A stretch of DNA of 64,000 nucleotides. It comes from Chitinophaga silvatica. Its GTDB lineage: Bacteria; Bacteroidota; Bacteroidia; Chitinophagales; Chitinophagaceae. The notes beneath the pieces are model-generated. The model ran no database searches. It worked only from the letters and a program-made list of their open reading frames with translations, and had not been told where the DNA came from. A program made the position numbers and the translations under genes. Positions within the stretch are counted from its first letter, which is position 1, and every line of letters starts with the position of its first letter. The DNA is taken from positions 186,001 to 250,000 of the forward strand of contig NZ_QPMM01000003.1 in the NCBI RefSeq assembly GCF_003419895.1, read 5' to 3'. Below are positions 34,595 to 42,992 of the stretch, piece after piece.

Positions 34595-36703
34595 ATGTAC
34601 ACAAAGGAAATCGAAATATCACTGGCCCAGCTGGCCAAAGAATTACTCAGCCATCTCCAACAGCAAAAACTGCTGAATAACATCGATGAAACACTCGATG
34701 CGCTTCGCCGCGTAATTGCCTATAACGACTGGCGCTACTACGTACAAAGCGATCCTGTAGTCAGCGATTTCGAATACGACCAGCTCTTCGCCTGGTTAAA
34801 AAAACTGGAACAGGAAAACCCTCACCTGATCAGTGCCGATTCCCCAACCCAAAGAGTTGCCAAAGGACTCACTAAAGAGTTTGTAACCGTTCAGCACCTG
34901 GTTCCAATGCTTAGCCTCGAAAATTCGTACAATGCCGACGACCTGCTCGACTGGGATAGAAAAGCCCGCGAAAGCTCCGGCCTTAGCGAAATTGAATACT
35001 GCATTGAACCCAAATTTGATGGTGCCAGCATCTCCCTCATTTACGAAGATGATAAACTGGTACGCGGTGCTACCCGCGGCGACGGTGTTGCAGGCGAAGA
35101 TATAACCACCAATATCAAACAAATCCGTACAATCCCCCTATCTGCCAGCTTCTCGAAATATGGCATTCATCAGATAGAAATTCGGGGTGAAGTACTTATC
35201 AACAAAAATACCTTTAAGGCCTTCAACGATAAAAGAATTGCTGAAAACCTTCCCCCTCTGGCTAATCCACGCAATGCTGCTTCTGGCTCATTGAGAATGG
35301 TAGACCCTAATGAAGTTGCCAAACGCGGACTGGAAGCATTCCTATATCATATGAGCTTCCATTCCATGAATGAGGGAGCCCGGGAACCTGAAGCACTTAA
35401 AACACATAGCGGAACACTGGAGCTATTATCTACTCTTGGATTCCGCAGTCCGGCTAAAGAGAAAAAAGTAGTGAAAGGCATTCAGGCCGTAATCGACTAC
35501 TGCCTCCAATTTGAACAAACAAGAGATGATCTTCCCTATGAAATTGATGGCATGGTAATCAAAGTGAATGATTACGAATTGCAAGACAAACTAGGAATGA
35601 CCACTCACCATCCCCGCTGGGCGATTGCCTATAAATTCAAGGCACGCCAGGCAACCAGTAAATTGAGAAGCGTTGAGTTCCAGGTAGGAAGAACCGGCTC
35701 TATTACTCCGGTTGCCAAAATTGACCCAGTACATATCGGAGGCGTAACCGTTTCTTCAATTTCATTATTCAATGAAGATGTTATTAAAGAAAAGGATCTT
35801 AAACTCGGAGACACCGTACTGGTTGAAAGAGCTGGAGACGTAATTCCATACATCGTAAAATCTGTAGCCGATTTAAGAACAGGCGATGAAAAAGATATCA
35901 TCTTCCCTACTCATTGCCCTGTATGCAACGACGAACTGGTAAAGCCTGAAGGCGAAAGCGTTTGGAGATGTACCAATATCAATTGTGAAGCACAGGTGGT
36001 TGAAAGAATGATCCACTTCGTGAGCAAAGATGCTATGGACATCAAAAGCTTTGGTGAAAGCAACGTTCGCAAATTCTATTCGTTAGGATTACTAAAAGAT
36101 ATTCCAGGAATCTATGAACTGGACTTTGAGAAAATAGGTACTCTTGAAGGCTTTGGAAAGAAGTCTCTTTCCAACCTGGAAACAGCTATAGAACAGTCTA
36201 AATCACAGCCACTGCACCGACTGATCTTTGGATTAGGCATTCGCTATGTTGGTGAAACTACTGCCAAAACCTTAGCTAATGCGGTAACAAATATCATGGA
36301 TCTTCAAAACTATACTGAAGAACAGATCTTAGCACTGGAAGATATAGGCCCTAAAGTTGCCGGCTCCATTCGATTATTCTTTGAGAACAACGATAATATA
36401 GCCATGCTGCAAAAACTTGCAGCCCTGGGCATCAACATGGAGAACACCAAGAAGGCTGCTAATACAGAAGGCAGTCTTAGTGGCCAGACATTTTTATTTA
36501 CCGGTACACTTCACAAACTAAAACGTAGTGATGCAGAAGAAATGGTAGAAAAGCTGGGCGGTAAAATCATGAGTGGAGTAAGCAGTAAACTCAACTACCT
36601 CGTAGTTGGTGATGATGCCGGCAGTAAACTGGAAAAAGCTAAAAAGATTAATACCATTAAGATTTTAACGGAAGATGAGTTCCTGGAATTGATTCAGGAG
36701 TAG
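34595..36703 (+). CDS. ligA: NAD-dependent DNA ligase LigA
   Basis: 702 residues. Ia domain DWRYYVQSDPVVSDFEYDQL near the N-terminus (NAD binding), then the adenylation motif EPKFDGAS with the nucleotidyl Lys (KxDG). GEVLINKNTFKAFN and NPRNAASGSLRM follow, then HPRWAIAYKFKA. An OB fold contains VGRTGSITPVAKI, and a Cys4 zinc finger is CPVC ... CTNINC (about 440-462). Helix-hairpin-helix repeats include FGLGIRYVGE and LEDIGPKVAGSI, and the C-terminal BRCT domain has SGQTFLFTGTLHKLKR. Essential enzyme sealing nicks in replication and repair. The start ATG gives a slightly longer helical N-terminus than usual. Confidence 0.95.
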   Translation: MYTKEIEISLAQLAKELLSHLQQQKLLNNIDETLDALRRVIAYNDWRYYVQSDPVVSDFEYDQLFAWLKKLEQENPHLISADSPTQRVAKGLTKEFVTVQHLVPMLSLENSYNADDLLDWDRKARESSGLSEIEYCIEPKFDGASISLIYEDDKLVRGATRGDGVAGEDITTNIKQIRTIPLSASFSKYGIHQIEIRGEVLINKNTFKAFNDKRIAENLPPLANPRNAASGSLRMVDPNEVAKRGLEAFLYHMSFHSMNEGAREPEALKTHSGTLELLSTLGFRSPAKEKKVVKGIQAVIDYCLQFEQTRDDLPYEIDGMVIKVNDYELQDKLGMTTHHPRWAIAYKFKARQATSKLRSVEFQVGRTGSITPVAKIDPVHIGGVTVSSISLFNEDVIKEKDLKLGDTVLVERAGDVIPYIVKSVADLRTGDEKDIIFPTHCPVCNDELVKPEGESVWRCTNINCEAQVVERMIHFVSKDAMDIKSFGESNVRKFYSLGLLKDIPGIYELDFEKIGTLEGFGKKSLSNLETAIEQSKSQPLHRLIFGLGIRYVGETTAKTLANAVTNIMDLQNYTEEQILALEDIGPKVAGSIRLFFENNDNIAMLQKLAALGINMENTKKAANTEGSLSGQTFLFTGTLHKLKRSDAEEMVEKLGGKIMSGVSSKLNYLVVGDDAGSKLEKAKKINTIKILTEDEFLELIQE

Positions 36704-36782
36704 ATTGATTATTTCAATAAAGGGTAAATCTTATTAAGTTAACAGATGATATTTTTTATTGAGATTGGCTTCATTTATCGCA

Positions 36783-36915
36783 GGCAGGGCGGGGGCAAGC
36801 CCCGCCCCTACAAAGTTTCATCAAATTATGATTCCCCTGAGTTTGAAATAATTCAATTTCTGTAAATCAAAATATGCAGAAGCCTTGTAGGGGCGGGGCT
36901 TGCCCCCGCCCTGCC
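36783..36915. repeat. GC-rich inverted repeat between ligA and tadA
   Basis: Left arm 36783-36814 and right arm 36884-36915 are perfect inverted copies of a 31-32-bp sequence whose core is GGGCGGGGGCAAGCCCCGCC, flanked on the inner side by CTACAA. The composition (over 75% GC) contrasts with the surrounding AT-rich DNA. Such elements occur in many copies in Bacteroidota genomes and are probably REP-like. The right arm lies just upstream of tadA and falsely extends its reading frame. Confidence 0.8.
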
Positions 36916-36984
36916 TACAGCCACAAGAAACAATATAACACTAAAACATCTTCTTTAACAAAGAAACGCTCTACAAACAAACAT

Positions 36985-37422
36985 ATGAACGACGAACATT
37001 TTATGAAACAGGCGTTGCAGGAAGCACGCAAAGCCTTTGAGGAAGGGGAAGTACCTATTGGAGCTGTTGTGGTTCAAAACAACAGAATCATCGGCAGAGG
37101 ATATAATAATGTAGAGCGACTAAACGACTGTACTGCGCATGCGGAGATGATTGCACTGACTTCAGCGTTTAATACACTAGGCAGCAAGTACCTGATGGAG
37201 GCAACTTTGTATGTAACTGTTGAGCCTTGCCTGATGTGTGCCGGGGCGCTTTACTGGAGCAAGATTGGTAGAATTGTATATGCAGCACCGGATGATAAGA
37301 ATAGTTACCGCAGGGCTACGGCTGGTCATTCACCTTTTCATCCTAAAACAAAATTAGAAGAAGGGCCCTGTAAAGAAGAAAGCCTTCAGTTAATGAAGGC
37401 TTTCTTTGAACAAAGAAGATAA
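36985..37422 (+). CDS. tadA: tRNA-specific adenosine deaminase / nucleoside deaminase
   Basis: 145 residues from the ATG at 36985; the longer frame (from 36874) runs through the GC-rich repeat and should be rejected. CMP/dCMP-deaminase fold: EVPIGAVVVQNN, then TAHAEMIAL (zinc His and proton-shuttling Glu) and EPCLMCAGALYWSKI (zinc Cys pair). Length and motifs fit TadA, which converts A34 to inosine in tRNA-Arg(ACG). The C-terminus ends in an EQRR tail. Convergent with the SPFH gene after a 5-nt gap. Confidence 0.9.
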   Translation: MNDEHFMKQALQEARKAFEEGEVPIGAVVVQNNRIIGRGYNNVERLNDCTAHAEMIALTSAFNTLGSKYLMEATLYVTVEPCLMCAGALYWSKIGRIVYAAPDDKNSYRRATAGHSPFHPKTKLEEGPCKEESLQLMKAFFEQRR

Positions 37423-37427
37423 ATGTC

Positions 37428-38360
37428 TTATTTGGCACCATTAGGGTCCATAAGTTTATTCATAGCCATGAGCTGTTTCATGGTATGTTCCATTCCATCG
37501 GAAGAGCCATCCAGGAACAGCACATTTCCTTTTGAGTTTTCAGAGAAATGTTTGATGGCTTCTGTCCACATAGAGAACAGAATTACGGAAGTATCCAGAT
37601 TAGCCTGTTGCATTTCTTTGGCAGCCATAGTCATACCTTTAGCTACTTCTTCACGGAACAGGGCAACGCCCATACCGCGTAGTTGAGCAGCCTGGCGCTC
37701 TGCTTCCGCGGCAATCTTAATTGCATTACCATCTGCTTCTGCAGCTTTGGTTTTGGTAATAAGCAATGCCTGACCTTCGTTTTCTGCAGCGGCTTTCAGG
37801 TTATTGGAAGATACTACCTGTGCCATCGACTTCATGATTACTTCATCAAATGTGATATCATTCATTTGCAGATCAAGCAAATGAAAACCCCATTCTTCCA
37901 GGGTTTTATCTATCTGCTCTTTTACGTGCTCGGTGATATCTCTTCTCAGGCCCAGTACTTCGGCCTGGCGTTTTGTAGCAACGAAACCTCTGATAGATCC
38001 TTCGATGGTACGAACCAGGGCTTGCATAAAGCTCCTTTCATCCATGAACTTAAATGCAACATTTTTAATTGTTTCTTCCTCCTGGTTCCAAACGGCATAA
38101 AGCAACATAGCTTTAAAATAAACGTTTGCCTGATCTATGGTAATTGCCTGAAACTCTAATTCCACCGATCTGTTCTGAATAGAGATACGTTTGTAAACTC
38201 TTTCAATCACGGGAATTTTAAAGTTCAGACCAGGATGGAAAATACGGTTATACTTACCAAAAATAGTGGTAACTGCCAGTGTTCCCTGTTGTACAGTAAT
38301 AAAGGAAGACAGGATGATCAACACTGCCAAAACAGCTAGAAAAATCAAGAAAAAATTCAT
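37428..38360 (-). CDS. SPFH/Band 7 domain protein (stomatin-like)
   Basis: 310 residues. One N-terminal hydrophobic helix (FFLIFLAVLAVLIILSSFI) is followed by the SPFH start TVQQGTLAVTTIFGKYNRIFHPG. Further typical motifs are YKRISIQNRSVELEFQAIT, VRTIEGSIRGFVATKRQAEVL and a long Ala/Glu-rich coiled coil (AAENEGQALLITKTKAAEADG, IAAEAERQAAQLRGMG). Such proteins form oligomeric membrane scaffolds. No NfeD-type partner is adjacent. Upstream lies a small J-like protein gene after 124 nt. Confidence 0.87.
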   Translation of the reverse strand: MNFFLIFLAVLAVLIILSSFITVQQGTLAVTTIFGKYNRIFHPGLNFKIPVIERVYKRISIQNRSVELEFQAITIDQANVYFKAMLLYAVWNQEEETIKNVAFKFMDERSFMQALVRTIEGSIRGFVATKRQAEVLGLRRDITEHVKEQIDKTLEEWGFHLLDLQMNDITFDEVIMKSMAQVVSSNNLKAAAENEGQALLITKTKAAEADGNAIKIAAEAERQAAQLRGMGVALFREEVAKGMTMAAKEMQQANLDTSVILFSMWTEAIKHFSENSKGNVLFLDGSSDGMEHTMKQLMAMNKLMDPNGAK

Positions 38361-38484
38361 AACAATTTGTTTAGGTAGGGTTTATATGCCTAAAGTTAAC
38401 AAAATTTACTGCAAACTAGGGATAAGTATAAGGATTGTCGGAATAATTACAATCTGGGAGTAAAAAGAGAATATAGTAAGTAGA

Positions 38485-38700
38485 TCAAATCATTTGTCTT
38501 CTTCTGAAATAAATAAACACATCATCTAATTCAATTTGCTTCAGTTGATATGCTAATCTTGTACGCAAATCTTCTGTTTCATCTTTAATTTTTCTGTATT
38601 GGTCTTTTAACACTTCATATCGAGCCACAATTTCTTCAGCAGTTGCTGTGTCTTCCAGTTGTAAAATATGAAAAGCTCTTTCCTCGGTAATCATAGTCAT
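38485..38700 (-). CDS. Small J-domain-like protein without HPD motif
   Basis: 71 residues. AFHILQLEDTATAEEIVARY matches J-domain helix I and II starts (YxiLgl...at.eeI..aY), and a third helix follows (DLRTRLAYQLKQIELDDVF). The helix II-III loop, where a functional J domain carries HPD, reads QYRKIKDET instead. It therefore cannot stimulate an Hsp70 in the normal way and may be a degenerate scaffold. ATG at 38700; a second ATG (MITEE) is two codons later. It sits between the SPFH gene and a PAS-LuxR regulator, all on the same strand. Confidence 0.6.
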   Translation of the reverse strand: MTMITEERAFHILQLEDTATAEEIVARYEVLKDQYRKIKDETEDLRTRLAYQLKQIELDDVFIYFRRRQMI

Positions 38701-38953
38701 AGGGGTGTTTCAGCTAAATTCACGCTATTGTTTTTCAAAAACGATTGTAATATTTATTTCACTAAATTAGGTCAGTTTGAAAAACATGCCAATACCCAAT
38801 CTTGGGTATTTTTAATTTTTTATCTTAAAAAAAATAGAAATTATATTGATGTTGTATGTGATTATCAATCTTGTACATCGATTGCTAACAAAGCAATTCA
38901 GGCGGGTTACAAACATTTTTGTCAACATACTAGTGATACTTTATTCACTCATT

Positions 38954-39646
38954 TTATTCTATACCAATCTTGCGGGCAATAGCAACTAATTCTGATGTAT
39001 TACGCACTTTTAATTTTAATCTAATGTTCTTTCTATGTGTTTCAACAGTATAACGGCTAAGATTCAACGAAGTTGCAATCTCCTTATTATTCAGGCCTTT
39101 CACCGCCATTCCAAGAATATCTCTTTCTCTTGATGTTAATTTATTAAATAAGTTTTCATGTTGGCGGCGCAAGATAGTATTCAAGGCTTCTGACAGCTGA
39201 ATATTTGTATCCATTGCATTAGTAAGATCCAGGAATGCGCATAGAATTTCCTCTACTTCATTTTTAGCGTCATATGAAAAGGGTACTTCCAGCCCTAATA
39301 GCCAGCGATAATCTGTTTCACCTTTTTTGCGAATTCTGGCCAGGCCACCAAACTGTTCCTTCTTATCACGAAATGATTGTTGTGCAACTGAAGCCAGTTT
39401 AAAGTCCTCCGGATGCATAATATCTTTGAAGAACTCCATTCCCAGGCCCTGCATTTCTTTAGGAGAATAGCCTAGTGTGTTGGCCATACGATCGTTACAC
39501 CATGTTACGGCCTTTGTATTGTTATTGTAGGCATACACCATAGCTGGCACCTGATGCAGTATACTTTCCAACCAATTTACACGCTCCTGTAATTGTTCGT
39601 TTTCCTTTTGTAACGCATTGAGGGAAACTTCCGAGTCTGTAGTCAT
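38954..39646 (-). CDS. PAS domain - LuxR-type transcriptional regulator
   Basis: 230 residues. An N-terminal coiled-coil start (LNALQKENEQLQERVNWLE) leads to a PAS domain (VPAMVYAYNNNTKAVTWCND, GYSPKEMQGLGMEFFKDIMH, ADYRWLLG-like). The C-terminal 65 residues are a LuxR/FixJ helix-turn-helix: LTSRERDILGMAVKGLNNKE, IATSLNLSRYTVETHRKNI, RLKLKVRNTSELVAIARKIG. There is no receiver domain, so it probably senses a ligand or redox state directly through PAS. Divergent from the superoxide dismutase gene 262 nt away, which it might regulate; this is only positional evidence. Confidence 0.87.
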   Translation of the reverse strand: MTTDSEVSLNALQKENEQLQERVNWLESILHQVPAMVYAYNNNTKAVTWCNDRMANTLGYSPKEMQGLGMEFFKDIMHPEDFKLASVAQQSFRDKKEQFGGLARIRKKGETDYRWLLGLEVPFSYDAKNEVEEILCAFLDLTNAMDTNIQLSEALNTILRRQHENLFNKLTSRERDILGMAVKGLNNKEIATSLNLSRYTVETHRKNIRLKLKVRNTSELVAIARKIGIE

Positions 39647-39854
39647 ACTTTAAGTTTTAAACAAACAATAGGTACGTTAGCGAATATCTGTATTCGCTGA
39701 TGTTACGTCCTGTTAAACCCTGCACCTGTAAATATAAAATATTTTTTTATATGAGCAAGCCCGTAATCTACGTGCTAGTCCGTCTTTTACAGTACAACTT
39801 GTAATTATGTAAATAAGGTAATAATTAAATGTCTAAATTTTAAAGGATTGGCAG

Positions 39855-39862
39855 TAAATTTG
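39855..39862 (+). promoter_or_regulatory. -7 element (TAAATTTG) of the superoxide dismutase gene
   Basis: TAAATTTG fits TAnnTTTG and lies about 47 nt before the ATG; a clear -33 TTTG is not seen. Predicted start near 39867. Confidence 0.5.
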
Positions 39863-39908
39863 GCGACTATCTCGAAATCATTTTTTAAAACCCATAAAAA
39901 ACTGAGTT

Positions 39909-40514
39909 ATGGCATTTACACTTCCGAGCTTACCATACGCATTCGATGCGCTAGAGCCGAATTTCGATAAAATGACAATGGAAATTCACTACAGTAAGCA
40001 CCACCAGGCATATGTAGACAATCTGAACAAAGCTATCGCTGGCACAGAGAACGAGAATAAATCACTGGAAGAATTAGTAGCAAATGCAGGCAAAATCAGC
40101 CCTGCAGTTAGAAACAACGGTGGCGGACACTGGAATCACAGCTTCTTCTGGACTATCCTCGCACCTAATGCAGGTGGTGCTCCAAAAGGCAAATTAGCTG
40201 ATGATATCAACAGTGCTTTTGGTTCATTTGAAGCTTTCCAGGAAAAATTCAATACTGCTGGTGCTACCCGCTTTGGTTCTGGCTGGGCATGGTTACTGGT
40301 GAAAGACGGTAAACTGGAAATCTCCTCTACTCCTAACCAGGATAACCCTTTAATGGATGTTGCTGAAGTAAAAGGTACTCCAATTCTGGGTGTAGACGTT
40401 TGGGAACACGCTTACTACCTGAAATATCAAAACCGTCGCCCAGAATACCTGAAAGCATTCTGGAACGTGGTTAACTGGGATGCAGTTAGCAAACGCTACG
40501 AAGCTGCTATCTAA
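39909..40514 (+). CDS. sodA: Superoxide dismutase, Mn-type (Fe/Mn family)
   Basis: 201 residues, the usual length. Metal ligands are visible: [18 protein letters not shown] (first His), [11 protein letters not shown] (second His), and [20 protein letters not shown] (Asp and third His). GGHxNHS near the second ligand and [11 protein letters not shown] followed by TPNQDNPL (Gln after the beta strand) are features of Mn-type rather than Fe-type enzymes, though metal use cannot be fixed without experiment. No signal peptide, so cytoplasmic. Disproportionates superoxide to oxygen and H2O2. Followed by a palindromic repeat. Confidence 0.93.
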   Translation: MAFTLPSLPYAFDALEPNFDKMTMEIHYSKHHQAYVDNLNKAIAGTENENKSLEELVANAGKISPAVRNNGGGHWNHSFFWTILAPNAGGAPKGKLADDINSAFGSFEAFQEKFNTAGATRFGSGWAWLLVKDGKLEISSTPNQDNPLMDVAEVKGTPILGVDVWEHAYYLKYQNRRPEYLKAFWNVVNWDAVSKRYEAAI

Positions 40515-40519
40515 CTAAT

Positions 40520-40623
40520 GTTTCTCGCAAAGAAGCAAAGAAGCATAAGAAATTTGATTTTAATAATGGAAATCCATAATTTTTATCAAACTCCTTATGC
40601 TTCTTTGCTTCTTTGCGAGAAAC
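40520..40623. repeat. Palindromic repeat between convergent sodA and DUF1080 genes
   Basis: Left arm 40520-40550 (TTTCTCGCAAAGAAGCAAAG, then AAGCATAAG) and right arm 40593-40623 are near-perfect inverted copies around a 42-base AT-rich loop. Related to 24639-24984 and 29503-29666. Its position between two convergent stops is compatible with bidirectional transcription termination. Confidence 0.8.
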
Positions 40624-40634
40624 TACGCGAGAAA

Positions 40635-41420
40635 CTACAATTCTTTAATCTTTACATTTTTGAACCAGATCTCACTACCATGATCCTGGAACGCGATATG
40701 TCCTTTTCTAGACATACCATATCCCTTAGCATCTTTCCACTTACCTTCCGCTTTATGCTTTTTCCATTCTGGTGATCCCAGCTCATATTCAGCGGTTTTC
40801 TGTCCATTCAGCCAATGCTCTACATGACCCTTGTTTACAATGATCTTAGTAGTATTCCATTCACCAATTGGATTAGAAGCAGCAACCAGCGGCGGATTCA
40901 TTGCATAGTTTGCACCAGTTTTCTGCCAGTCTTCCAATTTTTCAGGAAAGTTTTTATCATCAATGATCTGGTATTCCGGACCGCTCAGATAAGGCGCATC
41001 AAATTCTTCTGTAACCATGTAAAGAATCCCGCTATTACCTTGAGCAGCGAGCTTCCAATCGGCCTGTAATTCGAAGTTTTCAAACTCCTTGTCAGTAATC
41101 AGATCTCCTCTTTTATCAGATTTATCTGTTTTACTGCCCAGACAATGAAGAATTGCTCCTTCAGCAACCCAGGTATCAGCAGGCTTGTTTTTGAAAATAC
41201 GCCAGCCAGTCAGATCTTTTCCATTGTACAGCAATTGCCAGCCTTCAGCTTTCTCAGTATCTGTTAACGCAGCAGCAGCGTTGCTGGTATCTCCGGCAAC
41301 AGACTGTTTAGAGCTGTCGACGATCTGTACAGAATCTTTGCTTTCTTGTGTTCCACCATTGCCACAAGATGACACTGTAATCGTGAGCACCGACAAAGCA
41401 GGTACGAGTAGTTTTTTCAT
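40635..41420 (-). CDS. DUF1080 lipoprotein (3-keto-disaccharide hydrolase family)
   Basis: 261 residues. Lipoprotein signal: LLVPALSVLTITVSSCGNGG with Cys at about 19, after which a 40-residue polar linker. The DUF1080 fold (concanavalin-like) has EGWQLLYNGKDLTGWRIFKN, AILHCLGSK, GDLITDKEFENFELQADWK, GNSGILYMV, APYLSGPEYQIID, PIGEWNTTKIIVNKGHVEHW and HIAFQDHGSEIWFKNVKIK. The family includes enzymes acting on 3-keto-glycosides and many Bacteroidota paralogues. It is 14 nt downstream of a Gfo/Idh/MocA gene, which may generate the keto intermediate. The substrate is unknown. Confidence 0.87.
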   Translation of the reverse strand: MKKLLVPALSVLTITVSSCGNGGTQESKDSVQIVDSSKQSVAGDTSNAAAALTDTEKAEGWQLLYNGKDLTGWRIFKNKPADTWVAEGAILHCLGSKTDKSDKRGDLITDKEFENFELQADWKLAAQGNSGILYMVTEEFDAPYLSGPEYQIIDDKNFPEKLEDWQKTGANYAMNPPLVAASNPIGEWNTTKIIVNKGHVEHWLNGQKTAEYELGSPEWKKHKAEGKWKDAKGYGMSRKGHIAFQDHGSEIWFKNVKIKEL

Positions 41421-41434
41421 ATGTGCACGTGTTT

Positions 41435-42826
41435 TTACTTGTTAACAAGTTTCAAAGCCTGTGGATCCCAATGAACAATCTTGTTATCGAAATAACTTTG
41501 ATTGCAAAGCAGAGCAGGAGCAGCAGCACGGAAACCAAATGTAGGATCTTCAGCTACTTTACCACCTGTACGCATAGCATTGAACAGGTTATAGAAGTGA
41601 TCGAAATGCGCTCCTTTATATCCTTTTTCTGCTTCATAAATTACAGTATCTGGAGGAAGCATTTCAGCACGGTGATAAGCATATGTTTTACCATTGTTGG
41701 AAGATGCAGCATTTGCAGCAGCTAACGGATCATTTTCATCAACAACATTACGGTTACGATACAAAGTAACTTTATCCCACTCTACAGTCATAGAGCCTTC
41801 GCTACCCACCATACGTAAGTAGTTGGTTCCACCTGTTCCATCCACAAAGTTTACACGTAACGACAAGTTAAATGCAGGATGTTGTGCAGTTTCAGGATAA
41901 TCGAACATTCCCAGCATAATATCCGGAACTTCTCTTCCATCTTTCCAATAACGCAGACCACCGGTAGCCATGATTTTATTTGGCCCCATAGATCCGGTTA
42001 CCAGGTGGAGACTGGAGAATAAATGCACGAATAAATCGCCTGATACACCTGTTCCGTAGTCTTTATAATTTCTCCAACGGAAGAAACGTAAAGGATCCCA
42101 GTCGCGCTTCGGAGCATTTTTTAAGTATGCATCCCAATCAACTGTCTTCAATGAAGCATCGGCAGGAATAGGATATTGCCATGCACCGGTAGGCGACATA
42201 CGAGCCCAGAAACCTTCTGCATAGTTCAATTTACCAATAGCTCCGTCTTTCAGTAACTGACGGGCTTTTTCATTACCTAAAGAGCTCATACCCTGGCTAC
42301 CAACCTGGTATACAACCTTACCATTGCGTTGTTGAGCCTCTACTACCGCAGGTGCCTCTGTAATATCATGCACCATTGGCTTTTCGCAGTATACCGACTT
42401 CCCCTTGTTCATGGCAGCAACAGAAATCTCTTTGTGCCAGAAGTCAGGAGTCGCAATAATTACGGCATCAATATCTTTACGATCCAGAATTTCCTGGTAG
42501 TTACGTGTAGTAAAAATATCGTTACCCCATTTCTTTTTAGCATCCGCTAATCTTCCATCATATAAATCGCAAGCTGCAATTAATTTAACGCCTGGAACGG
42601 TGATCGCTGTGTTGGCATCAGCAGTTCCCATACCACCAGCACCAATTAAGGCAATCTGAATCTGGTCGTTGGCACTATACTTTTCTTTCAGACGGGAAAG
42701 AGATTGGATGTTTCTTTTTCTATCAGCAGCTGTAAGGATACTAGGTACTAAGGAAGCACCTACTACTCCTTTGGCAATTTTGCTGATAAAACTCCTGCGA
42801 GAATCTTCGTTGGAATGGATTGGCAT
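41435..42826 (-). CDS. Gfo/Idh/MocA family oxidoreductase, Tat-exported
   Basis: 463 residues. N-terminal SRRSFISKIAKGVVGASLVP is a Tat signal. Rossmann NAD-binding start IQIALIGAGGMGTADANTAI, then LIAACDLYDGRLADAKKKWG. A conserved EKPMVHDITEAPAVVE (the EKP catalytic Lys segment) lies near residue 150, followed by VYQVGSQGMSSLGNEKARQ. This branch oxidises or hydrolyses carbohydrates in the periplasm using tightly bound NAD. Linked by 14 nt to the DUF1080 gene, forming the probable 3-keto-glycoside pair. AAGGGTAATC precedes the ATG as a plausible ribosome site. Confidence 0.88.
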   Translation of the reverse strand: MPIHSNEDSRRSFISKIAKGVVGASLVPSILTAADRKRNIQSLSRLKEKYSANDQIQIALIGAGGMGTADANTAITVPGVKLIAACDLYDGRLADAKKKWGNDIFTTRNYQEILDRKDIDAVIIATPDFWHKEISVAAMNKGKSVYCEKPMVHDITEAPAVVEAQQRNGKVVYQVGSQGMSSLGNEKARQLLKDGAIGKLNYAEGFWARMSPTGAWQYPIPADASLKTVDWDAYLKNAPKRDWDPLRFFRWRNYKDYGTGVSGDLFVHLFSSLHLVTGSMGPNKIMATGGLRYWKDGREVPDIMLGMFDYPETAQHPAFNLSLRVNFVDGTGGTNYLRMVGSEGSMTVEWDKVTLYRNRNVVDENDPLAAANAASSNNGKTYAYHRAEMLPPDTVIYEAEKGYKGAHFDHFYNLFNAMRTGGKVAEDPTFGFRAAAPALLCNQSYFDNKIVHWDPQALKLVNK

Positions 42827-42902
42827 GATTACCCTTTTAGGTTGAAAAAATGTTATTTATTATTCACTGAGACTTCAAAATAGTAACAATAAACGTGAAA
42901 TC

Positions 42903-42965
42903 AAAAATGCCCGGAAGCAACGTAAACAAAAATAAGAGATTTCTGTTTACATTTCATCCGGGCAT
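42903..42965 (-). terminator. Terminator downstream of the S41 peptidase gene
   Basis: A long hairpin with outer arms ATGCCCGGA/TCCGGGCAT and an inner GTAAACA/TGTTTAC stem. On the minus strand it is followed by TTTTTG. It begins about 28 nt after the peptidase stop. Confidence 0.65.
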
Positions 42966-42992
42966 CAATTAATTTTTGATGGATTTAATATT

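Noticed and set aside
36874..36984. Upstream extension of the tadA frame (MQKPCRGGACPRPAYS...)
   Set aside because: It is a translation of the GC-rich inverted repeat; the ATG at 36985 gives the normal TadA length.
40518..40775. Plus-strand frame MFLAKKQRSIRN...
   Set aside because: It runs through the palindromic repeat and then antisense to the DUF1080 gene.
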